Notes: generated by a model not told the origin, from the letters alone. A stretch of 64,000 bases of DNA from Andrena cerasifolii (GCF_050908995.1 NC_135130.1:8115001-8179000); one strand, 5' to 3'. Counted from the first letter of the stretch, positions 11,940-24,434 are shown. Numbers and translations: made by a program.

Positions 11940-12278
11940 CAGGGTTGCCAGATCAGGCCTGATCTTTTGCCGGTGATTTCAATTTCGTGGAGGATTGGAG
12001 TGGGGTGGGGTGGGGGAATTGAGAGAAAAAAGGGCCAATAAAAAAACAGACATCTAAAATTCATTACTTCTTATTAAGGAGTAATAATAATAATAATAAA
12101 AGTATTATGAATATTTATTAGAATTTGTTACAGATTTCAATAGTTTTCTTTTTTTTTTTATGGTATGCGGCAACATACTCTCTATTCTGCCGGAGATTTA
12201 TATTTTGCCTGCCCGAGGTCGGGGATAACGGTTTAAAATCTGAGACTTTGGCTAAATGCCGAGTATCTGGCAACCTTG
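11940..12278. mobile_element. hAT-like non-autonomous element
   Basis: The ends are CAGGGTTGCCAGAT (left) and ATCTGGCAACCTTG (right, complement CAAGGTTGCCAGAT). The direct repeat TGCACTG abuts the left end (11933-11939) and lies 3 bp beyond the right end (12282-12288), consistent with a degraded target duplication. The interior is about 310 bp, contains a GGTGGGGTGGGG run and TAA microsatellite, and has no transposase. CAGNG termini fit hAT; the family call is inference. Confidence 0.55.
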
Positions 12279-13727
12279 GACTGCACTGTAACTAATTAAT
12301 TAACAACAAAATAATTGCAAATATTACGCACGAAGGTAGTCAGGCGTCTATACTTCGAGGTGCAACTCCAAAATTCTATAAATCAATTGCGGAAAATCGA
12401 TAATTAAATAATACACGTTCCCAGATACTTCGATTCACTGAAAGGGAGATTGTGTGCGAACACGTAAAATGTTTATATATTTATTTGTAATCCGAGGACA
12501 TAGGCCTCTTCTATGGGTACTAGTCAATATCATGCAATCAATTTTGATAACAAAATTATTTATTTATTGTTAGAAAGAAACTAATTATTACCCGAATTAC
12601 CCATTCGTGATCGAAAGGTGCCAACCTAGGGGTCGTTAACTTTACTATGTATCCAAACGCTGTTTAAAACCTCGTTGGTAACAAAGGCAGCGAGTATTTT
12701 CTGCAGTTAAAGAAGGCATTACCGACAGGGGTCAAGAGCATCGACCGTCGGTAACACAGGTATCATGAGATAAAATTATCGACCGTCGGTAACACAGGTA
12801 TCATGAGATAAAATTATCGGCCGTCGATAACACAGGTACCGGTCGGCAAATATCTAGCAACTATTCAAACCTATTACAACCAGTTAACAACAATTAAGCA
12901 GAAACTTAGAAACTCAAAGTTCTCCGAAAGCACTCAAAATTTCTCAGTACAAATAAAATTAATTTTAGCGGCAGTTCAGCCGCACACTTCGACTATCCAC
13001 GCGCACCTTGTCCAACTAAAAATGAACTGGAATACAAAAGCAGACCACCCACCCTCGTCTAGAGCTACGAGCAAACAGCCCATGTAGCCCCCAAGAATAA
13101 TCAAAGACGAGGAAGCAGTACTCAGGTCAGGTTAATATCAGCAGAGTGTTCACCATACTCCCTATTTTCCTTACATTCTCCTTTTCTTCTCTACCACATC
13201 ACATTCCAGTTCCCTATGCCTGCCATAGAGCCCTAATCACTATCATGCCACACACACACCCTGCGGCAGTAGGTGTACCAAGAACGCGCCGCCTCGAAAC
13301 GAGATTTCCACGATGGCAGAGATGGGATAAATTTGGAACAGCCATCATACCGTCGTTTCACGTACATATCCGCGCCAGTTTCGCGTCGGGGATCGTCTCT
13401 TGAACGTCGCCATAGCGGTGGAGGGCTCTAAAAGCATCCTAGACTAGCTCCGGCACTAATTAAACCAACTCCTCCACTGGGATACCACAGAAAAGCAGTT
13501 ACAAAACACTACCAATGGAGGAACCACACCCTGTGCCTCATGAAGCCGATTAAATCAAGCCCGAGAAGCTGCACGTGTCTTCCCCGTTCGAATGAAAACA
13601 AGTGCCTCTTGGGTGGTCAGAGGCGCAGCCACACGAAGGACACCAAGAGATTCAGGCAAGGAAGGTGTGGCTATGGGGGTGTGAATAAAGCCGGTTGAAG
13701 GGGCAGCGCAGAATTCAGGAAACCACC
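12279..13727. other. gene-free stretch before K2P-A
   Basis: Apart from the 38-bp tandem repeat, I see no coding exon. A 60-85 codon open frame at 13146-13403 has no recognisable content. The 5' UTR and promoter of K2P-A should lie towards 13500-13727. Confidence 0.4.
12741..12838. repeat. 38-bp tandem repeat, about 2.6 copies
   Basis: The unit starts TCGACCGTCGGTAACACAGG and recurs at 12741, 12779 and 12817. The last copy is partial and slightly diverged. Confidence 0.8.
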
Positions 13728-16700
13728 ATGCCCCGCTCGCGACAGGAGGTATTCGATCTGATGGTGGAGGCTAAGAGGCCGTCCAAGTGCATCCAGTTCC
13801 TCCGTTTGCTGTGGAAGATCTTCAGATGTGTCTTCTCCCACGTGTCGCTGATCTCCCTGGTGGTGCTCTACTGCTTGATCGGCGCGTACGCATTCGAGGC
13901 TCTCGAGGCCAGCCACGAGAAGGAGGTACCCTTTTTGCGCGCACAGGATGTTTTAAAATTGCCCATACGTATTCCAAATCGGAGGTCGGATCAACACTTT
14001 GACTGGCGTCGGCGCGCTTTCACCCCGAGGGAAGGGTTTGAACGCAGTTTCGACGTCTTTGCATGTGGAAGAAGCACTTGAAGGGCCATTTCTAAGAAGC
14101 CTGACGCCACTCAAAGAGTTATTGGAGACTTTTTACAGATAAATCGCAGTGTTCTTTACATACCACCCTGTTTTGCGACTAGGTAACAGAGGGCGAACGA
14201 AATAGCACATGGTTTAATCAGTGGGTCCATTTTATTCGTTGACTTACAATTGTGGGATCAGTAACCCCCATAGAATAAGAGGGGGTCCGGACTAAGAGAC
14301 CTCGGGGAGTCGGCGTCAGCCGTGGTGGCAAACGCTGCTGATCAGCACGCGGGCGGCTCGGGTTCGATTCCCGGCACCGTGGCTCTCTTTTCCCGTAGCT
14401 CCCGAACACATAGGGGAATTGCTACACCTATTCCTACACAATTCTCTGTGGGTCGTAGGTGAAGAAGAGTATCAAGGATATAAGAGGCAACGTGGCGGAG
14501 CAGCTCTGGAGGATCACCAAGGAAGTGGAGGTCCTGATTCGCGAGAACTGGACGGACAAAGCGCTTCGAGAGTTAAAGGCACGTCTGATATAATTAATAT
14601 CCAACTTGATCTGTTGTCTGTAACTTCTCATTGTTATACAACGTACTCGATGATCATTTCTCCAGGGCTTCGAGAGCCGTCTCGTGTGGATGATGGAGAA
14701 AGAAGGTTGGGACGGGAGAGAGGGGGAGGACGACATCCAGTGGACGTTCGCTGGGGCCCTGTTCTACTCCATCGTGGTCATCACGACGATTGGTAAGTCC
14801 TGTAGGGAATAAGAGATGTGTGTGAAGGTAAGACGGGGAAGGAAGGAAAAGGAAGTTGCGTTTCGTCCCGAGCCTGCTTTAGACGCTGGGATGTTGGAAG
14901 TAGGACGAATATATATACACACACACGAAGGAGTGGATGAGGGAGAACTTGCGAGAGAGCGGAACGGTCGAGTGGCCCTCTGGTGGCGGTGGCGGAAGTA
15001 TCGCTGCAGTTTCTTCTTTAGGAGCTCGCCTTCTAAGAACAAGAGACTTCGTGGATCGCTCCTCTTTATTGACCATGATTTTTACACAAGTTTCGGCTGC
15101 TAACTGCACTAGTCTTTGGTATCTGCATCAGTCAAGGCAGAGTCTCTTCGAGAATGTACACAGAAATTCATAATATAAGCCTGATACTACTTTCTAATGC
15201 TACCCGTAAAAAATAAAACTGACGATGTTTAAGCTTTCTCGTTGGTCTCCGCCTCGGTTTGATTCTTCTTCAACGATCGACTGAAAAGGTCGAAGTCATC
15301 GTAGTCGTAGTTGGAGCCGTAGAGATTGCCCTGAGGCCTTGGATAGGGGTTTCCGTTCTGTCCTGGGTTGGGGTAATTCCCTGGGGGATATCTGTTGCCG
15401 GGATAGAAGCTCCCTGGTGGCCTCCGATTGCCATAATAGTTGGGCGTTTGGGCGAACGACGCTGGGCCGTACTTATTCGGGTATCCCTGAAACAATCAGG
15501 GATCTCATATTTGTTGTAATTAAACCTACATATTAGAATCCTAAACGGTTCACAATATTTAGCTACATTCGGTTAAAGAATCAAATTAAATCCTTAATAT
15601 CTTCCAACATACCGAGTTGGAGGGATAGGACCCTCCGCCATATTGGCCAGAAGCTAGGGCAGGATATTTCCTGCTACTGAAGCAGCAATACTGCTTCTCC
15701 GCTGAGCAGCTTCCCTGTGGACGTAACATCATCGAAAGTGTCATCTAATAATCATTTAACCCTTTGCGAACGAAGGTTGATACGCGTGACGTCCACCGCG
15801 TGCGGAAGCCCTGTGGCCACATTTGCTCAGCGTACTCCCTCGACGCCCACCGGCGTTCCCCGCACAGGTTACTCTGACTGAACGAATATACCGGCTCCTC
15901 GTCCAGCAAAGGGTTAAAACACACCCGGGGCGGTTTGTACGCCGATACTCACGAATTTCAATCCCGTGGAGGGGCAGTTGAAGCTGTACCTGCATCTGCA
16001 GACGTCGTACTCTCGATATCGCGGGTCGTCCCTGACCCAGGATGGCACCAACCCGGAATTCAACGGGCCGTCATCGATACCGCCATTGTACGGGGGCCTG
16101 GCACGCGAGAAACACCATGGAGGAATGTATTTTACCGCGATTAAACCTCTGATATCGCAAGAAAGTTGGCACAGCTCCCACCGGCGGGGCTTGTATCGTG
16201 TAATATCGGACGTGGTGGAAGAAAGTCATCTTGTTGCATGATGAAAAGACGCGGGATACCTTTTTATAACGCCCGTTGGCCCACCAGGTCCGACCAGCAC
16301 TGGCGGAGTGCCTTTGTTGCCAGGATATGACGCGGGCACAATGGGCCTGCTGTTAGGACCGTATGGTCCGACATTTTGTGGCCTGTATCCCGGCAAAGGC
16401 CTCTCGTCGAAGTCCTCTAGGTTCTCGTTTACGAAGTACCTAGGATTTCGACAGGTGAATGGGACATTATTCGTCACACATACACTAGGAATGGATTTTC
16501 TCGCTACTAGGCAATGTTTCGTCCAGGCAATTAACTCATCATCCAGGCCCGGCTGGTCCTTAAGACAAAATTAGGCAGCTACCTAGGGCGCAGAGTTGAA
16601 AATGGTCTTTTCATTGTTGGCATTTCTTAAAATCAACTTCCAAATGAAATATTACAAGTTGGACTGTAATTGTTTTAAGCTAAGATTAAAAGTTCGGAGT

Positions 16701-19700
16701 AAGGTCATTAAAAAAAGCTCAAATAAATGTATTATAACCACGCACTTTTTGCGAAATTAAGTTAGCAGCAATAATGTATACCAATGGGCTCCACTAATCA
16801 TATAAAATAGGAGAAATTAATTAGTCGAAATTAGTTAGTCAGTTTTTGCTCTCAATGCCGCACAAAAAGGCTGGAGCCGGGTCTGTCATCATCCCTCATG
16901 AAAATCAGACAAGGGGTAAGAACTTTTGGTCCAGCAACTCTTCGTAGTTGTTCATTGAAGCTTATCGATGGTTTTTAAAATTTTTAAAGCTACGTCATGG
17001 GGTTCCAGTGAGAATTAGCGAGAGTCACTATAACTTTCTGATGGTGTAGCACAATTTCCTCCCCAGTTTATGCAATCTGTTGCGGTGCAAATGAGCCAGC
17101 AGAGGCCAAGAAACATTGCTCTGTAGGATTCGAAATGAGATGGATACTAAAATCGAAGCACACCTTTTATCAGCTCCACTCTTCTGCTCGTTGTCTTTCC
17201 AGACCCATTCATCCTTCTCAGAGTGCACCGTGGCGACTAGGCAGCAGACTAGGACCAATGACTTCATGTCCCTAGCGGAGTAATTAGTTTTGCGCGATAA
17301 TAGGCAGGATTGTTAAGAGGAATCGCTGGTCAGCTTCACGCCGCCGAATATCACTGGCACGCGACTAAACGTGAGTGAAAGTGAATCGCGTCTTTATATA
17401 TGCACCGTTGGAAGGTGAACGCACCGCGTGGCTGGCTTCGAGGTCCCTTCGATAGCGATCTCGGATCAACAGCTTTCGTCTGGGGGTGAATCACCCTTTG
17501 AAACGGGGCTGCTGGGGAATTTCGGTCAGCAGAGCCAGGGGCGAGGGGGGAAATCGAGTGTTTGCCAAATATGGTGAATCCTAGGAGACTGGCACCCCCG
17601 ATATGAGGTCGTTCTGATGCACTAGGTGTTTTAGTGGGGAGGGATTTTATGGCGAGATCGAACCCATCGCTAGAATTCCAGGCACGTAAAATGTTAGTAA
17701 AGTTGCAGGTGGGAACTTAATATCGAACCCATCGCTAAAACGTCCAACTTCAACCTTACCGAAGTTGTCACTGGGAACTGTAACATCGATCCCATCGCTA
17801 AGAAGTCCAAGTCCACCCTTAACAAACTAGTAACCAAGAAGTATGACATCGAACCCATCACTAGCCTCCCAACTCCAACCTCTGTAAACCCACACCTAAA
17901 CAAGAACGAAGAAAACTGCGATCGCCTACCGAAATCACGAGCACAAGCAGCAGAGTGGCCATGTCCACACCTGCAGGTGAACGACCTGGGAAGGAGAGGC
18001 TAAAAATGGCCTCCAAAAAGAAAACGATCCACTCACTGACCTTGGAGTCTAACTCCTAAGCCACTAATAACTTCCTCTAGACCTTCCGCAGCCAAAGTTG
18101 GACATCCAGCTCCACCGAGGTGGGACGTTATACAACCATGGCCCCTAAGATGCGACCTTGGTACTCCTAAAACCTCAAGGCCAGCGCCTGAACGATGACA
18201 TCCTGCGCGACGCAGCAGCGCCGCCGACACGAGTTACATTTCTTGCTCGGATATGTAAATGAGTGAATGCAACCAGTTGGACAGCACAGGTGGGTGGGTT
18301 ACACGGGAACGATTCTTTCTCGAACACGTCCTTCGACCTGGGAAAACCCAGCAACCTGGAAGGGGCCCCATTACGCTTGCTTCTCCCTCTGACGTCTTTT
18401 ACTTAAACAAAATCAAGCCAAATGACGTAACCCGCGGCTACCCCAAGGACGCCCGCTGGCTCTTTGCACGGCGACGACTCTTCTCCGTGAAATGGACAGA
18501 CATCAACGGTCATGCAAACTCGGTTGCATCATTTGCGCAACACCGGAGACGTTAATGGCACCGAGCCATCCTTCCACTTGTGATTCGTCATTTCCTCAGC
18601 GAGGGGGCACGCTCCACGATCTGCGGGGCACCAACAAGCTCGTGGAACTCGATTTTATAACCAGAAAATCCAAATCCAAATCTCTCTAAAGGGTGGAAGA
18701 GAAGCTGAAGCTTGCGTCGCAGTGGTGTAAGGAAATTGGCAATCATATAGGTTTTGAATGTTTTTTTTTATCGATAGTGTTAAGTTTATTGGGTCTAGAA
18801 AGAAATTACATGATCACTACGCTACTGTATTTTAGCTACACCTACTTTTACCATAGAAATGGCAGCAGGTCATAGATAGCCGAGGGAAGTACTTTGATTA
18901 AAATTACTTGTAATTTATTTTTATTTTCAACAGGGACTGCGATTTAATAAATCGAACGAACCTTCGCAGCGACGTAGTAATAACACTGATCTGTATTGCA
19001 CGCGAAACTCAGGAATAATACTAAAGAGCATTAGAATTAAGGAAGAGGAAATGGACAGAAACGTAAACAAGTTACAATGCCCACTACAGCAGTTGGAATG
19101 CTAGAGGAAATCGTGTCAGAGGTCGGGTGCTAGATGGAGTCTTTGATCGGAAGAAGGAAATGGCCACTCGCAGCGTCCCCGTACTCGGTATAATTCCATT
19201 CCAGCCAAGAGGCACGATCAAACGGTCCTTTCGAAAGAAAATTCAATGATCAAGGTCATTTTCCCCAGCCACGGAGGAAATTCACTTTTCCCGCCGGGCG
19301 AGGAAGCCACTACCCTCCAGTAATTCGTTTTCCCTGATTTTTATGCTCTTCGCGTCGCTGGCTGGCCACCTCGTCGATTAAGCTGCTAAAAATTGCGAGT
19401 TCTTAGGAACGCTGGTTCTATTTTTTAACGCTTTCAACACGTTCACGTTCCCCCGCAAAAATACGTATCTATTCTCAAAAGGAAACTGCGAAGTTTCTAA
19501 AAGGTCACCGAGACTTCGGTTCGATAAAGCGAACTTTTGCCCGGACCTAGCAGAAGGCCCGCTTAAAATTTCGCGGAGCGGTCTTATCGCGGCCGCAAGA
19601 AGAATCGGTGCAGCAGAGTGTACACGCAAAACGCGTGACCGAGTTGCATTCCGAAATCGGACTAGCCGCCCGAACATCCGCTCCCTTTTGTGCTCGATCG

Positions 19701-22700
19701 ATCGAACCTCGTCCACATCCGGCGGAAGCGGTCTATCTCTTGCCTCTGCTTTCGAGTTTTTCGAGTCGCCCAACTACTTTCCCCGGATTCGGATGGAAGG
19801 GACTTGACCGCGAGCTCATGTACCAAGGGAGATGCTCCTCGATTAGGAGTCGTCGATAATAGGCGGACGTAAGAATATGTAAATAGTAAGAGCTGCTCGA
19901 TAGTGGAGACGTCGACGACCTTGACCCAGACTCGTGGATCAATCTCTGAGACGAACGATTTTTAGAGGCTATTGCGAAATCGCTGTTGGCTCGCGTCAAC
20001 CTTGACGATTCTTCCGAATATTGACCTTCTTCCGATGTCTTTACGCGCAGAAGGTTCTATTTGTATGGTAATCGATGCTGGAGGCTGACTATTTACCACC
20101 TCAGCCTCAGTATTTCGCTTTCGAATTTATTTAAACGACAGATGTTATCTGAGGTGGTGATTTCCGAGGGGAGTAATGGCGTTCGGGGTATGGAAAATCT
20201 TGAGGTTTAAATTATTTCGGTTTTGAGAATAATTCTTGGTTAAATGTGGGCTTTAAGTATAACTTCTTTGGGATTAAGGTGTTCCTTGGATCAGGAGTTC
20301 TTAAGGATTTAAGGGTCCTTAAAGATTTAGGTGTGCTTTGGATCAGGTGTTCTTTGGATCAGGTGTGCTTTGGATTAGTTGTAATTTGGATCAGGTGTTC
20401 TTTGGTTCAGGTATGCTTGGGATCACGTATTCTTTGGATCAGGTGTGCTTGAGATCACGTATTCTTTGGATCAGGTGTGCTTGGGATCACGTATTCTTTG
20501 GATCAGGTGTGCTTAGGATCACGTATTCTTTGGATCAGATGTGCTTAGCTTCAGGTGTGTTTTGGATCAGGTGTACTTCAAATCAGGTATTCTTTGGATC
20601 GGGTGTGCTTGGGATCACGTATTCTTTGGATCAGGTGTGCTTCAGATCACGTATTCTTTGGATCAGGTGTGCTTGGGATCACGTGTTCCTTGGATCAGGT
20701 GTACTATAAATCAGGTTTCGTTTGGATCAGGTGTGCTTTGGATCAGGTGTACTGTAAATCAGGTATTCTTTGGATCGGGTGTGCTTGGGATCACGTATTC
20801 TTTGGATCAGGTGTGCTTCTAATCACGTATTCTTTGGATCAGGTGTGCTTGGGATCACGTGTCCTTTGGATCAGGTGTGCTTTGGATCAGGTGTGCTTGG
20901 GATCAGGTGTGCTTTGGATCAGGTGTACTGTAAATCAGGTTTCCTTTGGATCAGGAGTGCTTGGGATCAGGTGTGCTTTGGATCCAGTATTCTTAAATAT
21001 TTCAGTGTTCCTTGAACCAACTGCTGCCTTAATTTTGCAAAGTCAGCTGTCAAGCCCTCACCTCGGCGTCTTTCGAATCCCCCTTCAAAGTAGTAGTAAT
21101 TTTACATGCTTTCCTAGTTCTAACTTTGAGTTAGAACTGGAAAGGAAGCATTGTACAGACAATCCTTGTTCCAAAAAGAAAACTAACGAATGGGTCACTG
21201 ACTTGACGTAGACAATTCAATGGTATAACGAATTAAGCGTGTTTTACGCAACTGGGAAATTACGTAAAGCTAATCGAGCGTCTCTGTTCGCCAGGCTACG
21301 GCCACATAGCCCCGAAGACCAAGAACGGGAAAGTCGTGACCATATTCTACGCAATCGTCGGAATTCCCCTGATGTTGCTCTGCTTGTCGAACATCGGCGA
21401 TATAATGGCGTCGAGTTTCAGGTAATCCAGATTCCCAAATCACATTTTCCCACACGACGCAGAAAATATTGACCCTTTGAGATCCCTTCCTCAACTTGCG
21501 AATCAAGTAGCGACGAATATAATCCGACTAACGTATCATTAATTGCTGGTAACACTGAGCGACCAATATTTTCTGCACGAGTGTATTGGAGCTCCACTGG
21601 TGGTCAAAAGAAAGTGTAACACCTGAACGATGAAGGAAAAACCACAGTTTCGCAAGAAGCTGCCGCATTCCTCGAACTTAAGAGCACTGATGTGAAAATA
21701 ATTTGCAAAATCTGTTATTAAACTTTTTAGACTTCCCTTTGACCGCTACTATAATTACACAGTAGCTCCGGGAAATATTTATTGCACTCGAATATTAAAT
21801 ACCTTATCACTTTATTATTGCACAAATATTACTAAGAAAATTGTGCGTGCTGAATTTGAGAGTGACGCAAAAGATATTTCTAATACTGTAGTCCCACCAC
21901 TTCCCTCACTTCAGGTTTCTCTACTGGAGGGTCTGCTGCTACGTGTGCACGAAGCCACCGAAGAAGAGGCGACCAAGGGTTCCTCTGGGCAGATCGTACT
22001 CCATGAGACAACCAGGGTGACTATTTCTATTTTCCTGCGCAAAGATAGCCCTGTACCTAATGTAACAAATGTGAAATTCTTTGAAGGCGATACGGGGGTA
22101 ACAGAGCTAGCTTTCGAAGGTCCATCAGGGTGAGCCAGAGGTCCGCGGACTCAGCCTTGGGGCTCTCAGAGAGCATGACGAGGTCCTCCTTCTCCGACGT
22201 GGACTGCAAGTATGGCGTCTTCAAGACTTTAATTATTTAAAAGCGATTTACTGTGATCAAAGTCTAGCTAAGTATAGAGGGCATCTAACCAAACGCTTAA
22301 ATAATTTACCTGCTATACAAAGAAGTGGATAAAGAGGGATTATGCTCGTACCAAATAACTTTATGTGGGTATATAACTCTGAAGCTATACACCCCTAGAC
22401 GACATTATAATTAACTTTCATTTCCCGGAGGTACAATCCTCGGAGATACGACGACGCGGAGCAGAAGAGGCCGAGTCCCTCCTACCAGTCTCCAGGCAAC
22501 CCGCATTTAGGCTTCAAATCGGCGACAGTTTGCAGATACTCGGACCTGCCATCGGAAGCTTCAAAACCTACAAGAGGTACTTAGATCCGTCGGAAGCTCC
22601 AGACAGTTACACCGAGCTCAGAGTATTCTAACGAACGATTATATCCAGCTAGCCCCAAGTTGACGACGCAATCGTTAGACAGAAGGTTGTTGATGAATCG

Positions 22701-24339
22701 TTCTCCACATGACACGGACCGTTCGCCAGTCCTGTGCAACAGATACGCCCTGGACGACCTGGACAACGAGCTGCTGCGGTGGCAGGCTCCCACTGGGAAC
22801 AGACGTAAGCACATACCCTACCGAAGTCATCAACAGATCCTCTTCTCCAAGTTACATATCCAAGAAACTTATATTCACATGGTCAATATGCTTTGACTGA
22901 CTCGCAGTGGGTATTTCGAGGAAAGCAGAGGACACAGGGGCGGCAGAGAATGGCGAAAAAGCCACCCCTTACACCACAAGGTCGTTGCCCAGGCGGTGTC
23001 TGTCGGTGGAAGGCGCCACCGCGAGTTACAGAACTAACGTGCCGGCAGCGTTGCGAGCACCCTCGGTCTACTTGGAGATGGATACCTCTAGGAGACCCCA
23101 GTCGGCACGGGCCAGGCGCTACAGGAGCAACTACGCCGTTGGTACGTGTGCGTACCGCGGGAAGCAGTCGCGCAGGGGCCTGTCTAACTTGGCATAGTCA
23201 CGTGACGGTGTTTTCAGCTCGATCCTATAGACGGGAGACGCTGCCGCCGGACATTATGCCGCAAACTGGGCTCCCCGTTCACAAGCAGGCTTATGGGGAC
23301 GAGTTCGACTCCGACTACGAGTACTACACTACAGTGGAGGACCAGGACAGGCAGCCCATCAAGCCGGTGCCCATTTGGCTTTGCGTGTTCCTGGTGGTCA
23401 GCTATATATTTGGGGGCGCGTTCCTCTTCAGTGCCTGGGAAAATTGGCCGTTCCTCGATTCTGCCTACTTTTGCTTCATCACTCTTACCACCATTGGTGA
23501 GCGAAATCAATTTTTACCTTGTCTTTGGATAGTGCTATAGGCGGGATAAAAATAGGTGGTCATGGGGGTTGGTTAAAGTGAGGGACCTGTTGCTTTGGAT
23601 CTGTGTAGGTTAATATTGTGGTGGGAGTAGATTTGTGAGTAACATCCATTTCTCCTTATCTTTGGATACTATTACAGTAGGAACAAAATCAGGTGGCCAC
23701 TTGAGGCTACTTGTAACTACTACCCCGACAGTTTGTCTCTGTGTGGTCCAGCACTATGGTGGGGATTAGCCTCCCTGTAGCCTTGATCACGCATTCGATT
23801 CTGCTGTGACTGTAGCTAAGCTTTAAGCCTCCTTACAATTTCAAGGCACAATCTAGAATGATCTTAGAATCCTACAAACTACAAGGCTCTTAAAATTATT
23901 CCTTCTAACTATTCCACAATTAATTAGTAGCGAGCAATTCGCAATTTTAACACACATGACTGCTGGCTACGCCGATGAGAGGTCGTGAGAAAGCCCGCTG
24001 GGGGTTCACCGTGTTTCAGGGTTCGGGGATTTCGTGCCTGCGTACAAGCTCGACGCGCACAAAGGGATCGCGGTTTGCTCGTTGTACTTGTTATTTGGAA
24101 TTGCTTTGCTGGCGATGAGCTTTAATCTGGTGCAAGAGGAGGTCATCAGCAATGTGAAGAACGTCGCGAAGAGGCTCGGGATCATCAAAGAGAGCGAGGA
24201 CGAGGAAGATGCCGACGACTACGACGCGTACGACGTTGAATACAACGACGAGGTCGACGACGAGCTCGAGGGCTACGCCCTCGATAACCCTCGATCTCAC
24301 TCGATGACAAGGAACGCTCGAGGAATATCTGTCGCGTAG
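13728..24339 (+). CDS. two-pore-domain potassium channel, K2P-A
   Basis: Eleven exons: 13728-13925, 14459-14578, 14666-14792, 21295-21421, 21915-22016, 22129-22209, 22431-22576, 22649-22804, 22908-23141, 23218-23496, 24020-24339 (629 aa). It is a plasma-membrane background K+ channel subunit; K2P subunits dimerise. Order: TM1 ([18 protein letters not shown]), extracellular cap with N-glycosylation site ENWT, pore 1 with filter TTIGYGH, TM2 ([20 protein letters not shown]), a cytoplasmic loop of about 300 residues rich in R and S, TM3 ([20 protein letters not shown]), pore 2 with TTIGFGD, TM4 ([13 protein letters not shown]), and a very acidic tail. The loop is far longer than the few dozen residues usual for K2Ps. 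Exon 2 must end at a GC donor (14579) to keep frame. Start chosen at ACCACCATGC, a good Kozak context. Intron 3 (6.5 kb) hosts an antisense gene and a minisatellite. Confidence 0.9.
14300..14400 (+). repeat. tRNA-like / SINE fragment with perfect B box
   Basis: GGTTCGATTCC at 14361-14371 sits in a short stem (CGGG..CCCG), as in a tRNA T arm. Upstream, TGGTGGCAAACGCTG resembles a weak A box. The distance is too short and the acceptor stem too poor for a functional tRNA, so a tRNA-derived SINE remnant in K2P-A intron 1 is more likely. Confidence 0.35.
15229..17267 (-). CDS. secreted cysteine- and proline-rich protein, nested antisense in K2P-A
   Basis: Read on the minus strand: exon 17164-17267 ([16 protein letters not shown], a clear signal peptide), then 16260-16558, 15953-16148, 15613-15744 and 15229-15486. 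The last four are mutually in phase (295 codons with stop). The first exon ends in phase 2 whereas the 16558 exon starts in phase 0, so a small exon of length 3n+1 between 17163 and 16561, or another donor, is missing from my model. Content: cysteines in [13 protein letters not shown] and FTCRNPRYF, a P/G-rich linker, [29 protein letters not shown], then a G/P/Y/N-rich tail (e.g. [16 protein letters not shown]) ending in an acidic/basic stretch. The spacing vaguely recalls clip-like secreted domains, but I do not recognise the family. It lies wholly inside intron 3 of K2P-A and has its own TATA box. Confidence 0.7.
15760..15913. mobile_element. piggyBac-type MITE (TTAA target) in an intron of the nested gene
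   Basis: A 154-bp element with ends CCCTTTGC and GCAAAGGG, flanked on both sides by TTAA (15756-15759 and 15914-15917). A core of the type GTGCGGGGAACGCC (complement strand) is shared with other elements in this window. TTAA duplications are the hallmark of piggyBac transposition. No coding capacity. It occupies most of the 208-bp intron 15745-15952. Confidence 0.75.
17393..17400 (-). promoter_or_regulatory. TATA box of the nested minus-strand gene
   Basis: TATATAAA on the minus strand lies about 125 bp upstream of the ATG at 17267. The expected transcription start is about 25-30 bases downstream, near 17365-17370, within a TCACT-rich stretch. Confidence 0.65.
17655..17890. repeat. about 63-65 bp tandem repeat, four diverged copies
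   Basis: A core CATCGAACCCATCGCTA recurs at about 17655, 17720, 17783 and 17846, with related CTGGGAACTG and CCAAC blocks between. It is just upstream of the nested gene's promoter, within intron 3 of K2P-A. Confidence 0.65.
17891..20329. other. K2P-A intron 3, no further gene seen
   Basis: Mixed-composition sequence with several uninformative open frames (e.g. 18259-18555 +, 19378-19773 -) that lack domain signals or splice support. No gene is supported. Confidence 0.4.
20330..20985. repeat. 16-bp minisatellite with 32-bp higher-order unit
   Basis: About 40 units of 16 bp alternate between TTTGGATCAGGTGTGC and TTGGGATCACGTATTC types with many variants (e.g. TTCAAATCAGGTATTC). Alternation gives a 32-bp higher-order period. 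Because 16 is not a multiple of three, all three forward frames are open over long stretches. The array lies in intron 3 of K2P-A, about 300 bp before exon 4. Confidence 0.9.
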
Positions 24340-24434
24340 CCCCCTGCACGATGCCGGCCCCACCCTTCTGTTTCAGACCGCGCCACTCATTCTCAGCCGT
24401 TCGCACGAGAAACAGAAGCCCCGCAATTCTATTT

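Noticed and set aside
14350..14380. Functional tRNA gene
   Set aside because: B box is perfect, but the A box is weak, the A-to-B spacing is too short and no proper acceptor stem forms; a SINE remnant is more likely.
19378..19773. 131-codon minus-strand frame in K2P-A intron 3
   Set aside because: No domain, no splice partners and a competing plus-strand frame over the same bases.
20246..21211. Overlapping plus-strand frames (up to 218 codons) with W/G/S/I-rich repeats
   Set aside because: All three forward frames are open because of the 16-bp minisatellite; sequence lies in an intron.
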